A stretch of DNA of 63,333 bases from Pseudolabrys sp. (GTDB lineage: Bacteria; Pseudomonadota; Alphaproteobacteria; Rhizobiales; Xanthobacteraceae), in assembly GCA_025929185.1 (NCBI GenBank), contig JAICMO010000003.1, forward strand, positions 1 through 63,333, written 5' to 3'. The notes beneath the pieces were generated by a model. The model had not been told where the DNA came from, did not search any database, and was given only the letters and a program-made list of their open reading frames with translations. The translations under genes were made by a program, and so were the position numbers. Shown here piece by piece: positions 61,511 to 63,333 of this stretch (within the stretch, counting starts at the first letter, position 1; every line of letters starts with the position of its first letter).

Positions 61511-61557
61511 CCGTCACCCTTCGACTCACGCTTCGCGTGAGCACCTCAGCGTGACGG
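61511..61557. repeat. REP-like palindrome
   Basis: CCGTCACCCTTCGACTCACGCTTCGCGTGAGCACCTCAGCGTGACGG. Confidence 0.7.
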
Positions 61558-61605
61558 AGCGGAATTTGGTTGCCGCGCCATTTTTCCGCGCGTAAAGGCG
61601 AGGCT

Positions 61606-62058
61606 ATGCGGGCCTTTCTCTCGATTACCTTCGTCGTTGCGGCTTTGGCGATCACGGCAGTGCACGTGCGCGCCGCGGAAATGCAAACGCTGGAGATCGC
61701 GAGCAAAACCGGCGTCCATACATTTGCGGTCGAGATCGTCGATAATGACGCCGCCCGGGAGCGCGGGCTGATGTTCCGCAAGTCGCTTCCCGAAGGCCAG
61801 GGCATGCTGTTCGACTTCAAAACCGAGCAGCCGGTCAATTTTTGGATGAAAAATACCTACATTCCCCTCGACATGCTGTTCATCCGGCAGGACGGCAGCA
61901 TTTTGCGCATCGCCGAAAACACGACGCCGCTGTCGACGCGAATAATCTCGTCGGGCGGACCTGTGCGGGCGGTACTGGAACTGATCGGCGGGACGGCGCG
62001 CAAGCTCGGTATCGCGCCGGGCGACCGCGTCGCATATCGGATCTTCAGCGGGCATTGA
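61606..62058 (+). CDS. DUF192 family exported protein
   Basis: Signal-like N-terminus; RERGLMFRKSLPEGQGMLFDF, NFWMKNTYIPLDMLFI. Confidence 0.9.
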   Translation: MRAFLSITFVVAALAITAVHVRAAEMQTLEIASKTGVHTFAVEIVDNDAARERGLMFRKSLPEGQGMLFDFKTEQPVNFWMKNTYIPLDMLFIRQDGSILRIAENTTPLSTRIISSGGPVRAVLELIGGTARKLGIAPGDRVAYRIFSGH

Positions 62059-62188
62059 GGTTTACCTGGCTTTACTTGGCCGTGCGAGAGGCCGTGTATT
62101 CGTCGCCGGGTTGGCGGCTTAACGCAGAGTGATTCAATCCGTCTTCCTGGGGCGATGGAGGAAGGGATAGGCGCGCACGCCGCCAACC

Positions 62189-62364
62189 CGTCATCCTGAG
62201 GCGCGACCCCGGCCTTGAGCCGGGGGAGCCTCGAAGGATGACGGGCAATGAACCAAGAGGCCGATTGCAAAAAGAGTCACCGACCGCCCTTCGAGGGCTG
62301 CGCTGGCGCGCAGCCACCTCAGGGTAACGGGGACAGGCCGCCTGCGGCGGCCTCTTCAGGGCGA
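62189..62364. repeat. ~175 bp direct repeat, copy 1 (contains two REP-like palindromes)
   Basis: Near-identical to 62685-62860 at constant offset 496. Confidence 0.9.
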
Positions 62365-62405
62365 CGGCGATATGCTTTGTGAGCCAGATGCGGATGGGAA
62401 TCAGA

Positions 62406-62577
62406 ATGGGCGCGTTCGTCTATATGCTCGGATGCAGCGACGGCTCATATTACGTCGGCAGCGCGACGGGCGACGATCTTTCAAAATGCATTGAAGGAGG
62501 CGCTGATCAAAGGCGACTGGGCCTCCGTTCGCGCGCTTTCCAAGCGGCGCGGCGGCCGCTCTAAGCGATCCTCCTGA
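62406..62577 (+). pseudogene. GIY-YIG nuclease family remnant with internal deletion and frameshift
   Basis: N-term MGAFVYMLGCSDGSYYVGSATGDDLSK, then C-term EALIKGDWASVRALSKRRGGRS in a different frame with the middle missing. Confidence 0.75.
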
Positions 62578-62586
62578 AGTGTGCGT

Positions 62587-62632
62587 CGCCCTTCGAGGCC
62601 CGCGCTAACGCGCGGGCTCCTCAGGGTGACGG
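62587..62632. repeat. REP-like palindrome
   Basis: CGCCCTTCGAGGCCCGCGCTAACGCGCGGGCTCCTCAGGGTGACGG. Confidence 0.75.
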
Positions 62633-62684
62633 AGAGAGGTTGTCACGCCTGGTCGCGCTCTCTCATTGCTAAGTGCGCTGTTTC

Positions 62685-62860
62685 CGTCATCCTGAGGCGC
62701 GACCCCGGCCTTGAGCCGGGGGAGCCTCGAAGGATGACGGGCAATGAACCAAGAGGCCGATTGCAAAAAGAGTCACCGGCCGCCCTTCGAGGGCTGCGCT
62801 GGCGCGCAGCCACCTCAGGGTGACGGCGACAGGCCGCCTGCGGCGGCCTCCTCAGGTGAC
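62685..62860. repeat. ~175 bp direct repeat, copy 2
   Basis: See copy 1; offset 496 with a few substitutions. Confidence 0.9.
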
Positions 62861-62913
62861 GGAGAGAGGCTGTCACGCTCGCTCGCGCTCTCTCGTTGCG
62901 AATTGCACTGCTT

Positions 62914-62959
62914 CCGTCATCCTGAGGCGCGCGCGTCAGCGCGCCTCGAAGGATGACGG
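62914..62959. repeat. REP-like palindrome
   Basis: CCGTCATCCTGAGGCGCGCGCGTCAGCGCGCCTCGAAGGATGACGG. Confidence 0.8.
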
Positions 62960-63333
62960 CGACGCGCCAGGCCTTGCGGCAAATTGCGGCGCGGGAGGCG
63001 AGCCGCCGTTCATGCGGCTTACGCCCGGATACGTCACCACGTCCTGGATGAGATCGGCCGCGCCGATCAGCGTCTCTTGCGTCAGATGCGCGTAGCGCTG
63101 CGTGGTGCGCGCGTGCAGGTGCCCGAGCAGTCCCTGCACGACGTAAAGCGACACGCCGCGGTTGACCAGGAAGCTCGCGAACGAATGGCGCAGGTCGTGC
63201 AGGCGCACGTCTTCCAGTCCGGCGCGCTTGCGAATGCGGTCCCAGGGAAAGAACAGCGACGCGCAGGGACGCCCGTTGACCGGCGACGGAAAGATGTACG
63301 GGTTGCCCTCAATGCGCGGCGCCGACGTCAGCA
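62936..63333 (-). CDS. tyrosine recombinase/phage-type integrase, C-terminal part (continues past window)
   Basis: LTSAPRIEGNPYIFPSPVNGRP...RLHDLRHSFASFLVNRGVSLYVVQGLLGHLHARTTQRYAHLTQETL; HxxR and Tyr region. Confidence 0.92.
   Translation of the reverse strand, partial: LTSAPRIEGNPYIFPSPVNGRPCASLFFPWDRIRKRAGLEDVRLHDLRHSFASFLVNRGVSLYVVQGLLGHLHARTTQRYAHLTQETLIGAADLIQDVVTYPGVSRMNGGSPPAPQFAARPGASPSSFEAR

Noticed and set aside
62189-62959. CRISPR array
   Set aside because: Repeats are palindromic REP-like units at irregular spacing with no uniform spacers and no cas genes in the window.

Overview
The window is 63,333 bp of high-GC DNA with the gene content and synteny of an alphaproteobacterium, probably Hyphomicrobiales (Bradyrhizobium/Xanthobacteraceae-like; inference). 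It is mostly densely packed chromosomal coding sequence. Main blocks, left to right: a partial anmK; a complete SUF Fe-S operon with an Irr/ICE-like box upstream, a small unknown ORF between sufB and sufC, and a palindromic repeat between sufC and sufD; diguanylate cyclase, RhlE helicase, pobA and a POT transporter; parE; argC; phaC; alaC-hom-glpX; recJ; a BigR/SqrR-like ArsR regulator; an orphan flavin oxidoreductase + ATP-grasp pair; a reduced Sox cluster (soxW-like, soxY, soxZ, a fused SoxX-SoxA cytochrome, soxB; no soxCD in view); an ABC transporter operon overlapping a ThDP carboligase-like gene, with paralogous 'dihydroxyphthalate decarboxylase-like' proteins on both sides; efp/epmA/epmB; tRNA-Glu; sirtuin and tandem cold-shock protein. 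The right end is accessory: clustered REP-like palindromes, a ~175 bp direct repeat, an internally deleted GIY-YIG pseudogene and a tyrosine recombinase that runs off the window. Two other genes appear frameshifted. No CRISPR array or rRNA was seen. The best candidates for follow-up are the SoxXA fusion with the nearby Cys42/Cys108 regulator, the flavin oxidoreductase/ATP-grasp pair, the ThDP-ABC operon and the ORF inserted in the suf operon. Family calls come from reading the protein sequences; no searches were run.
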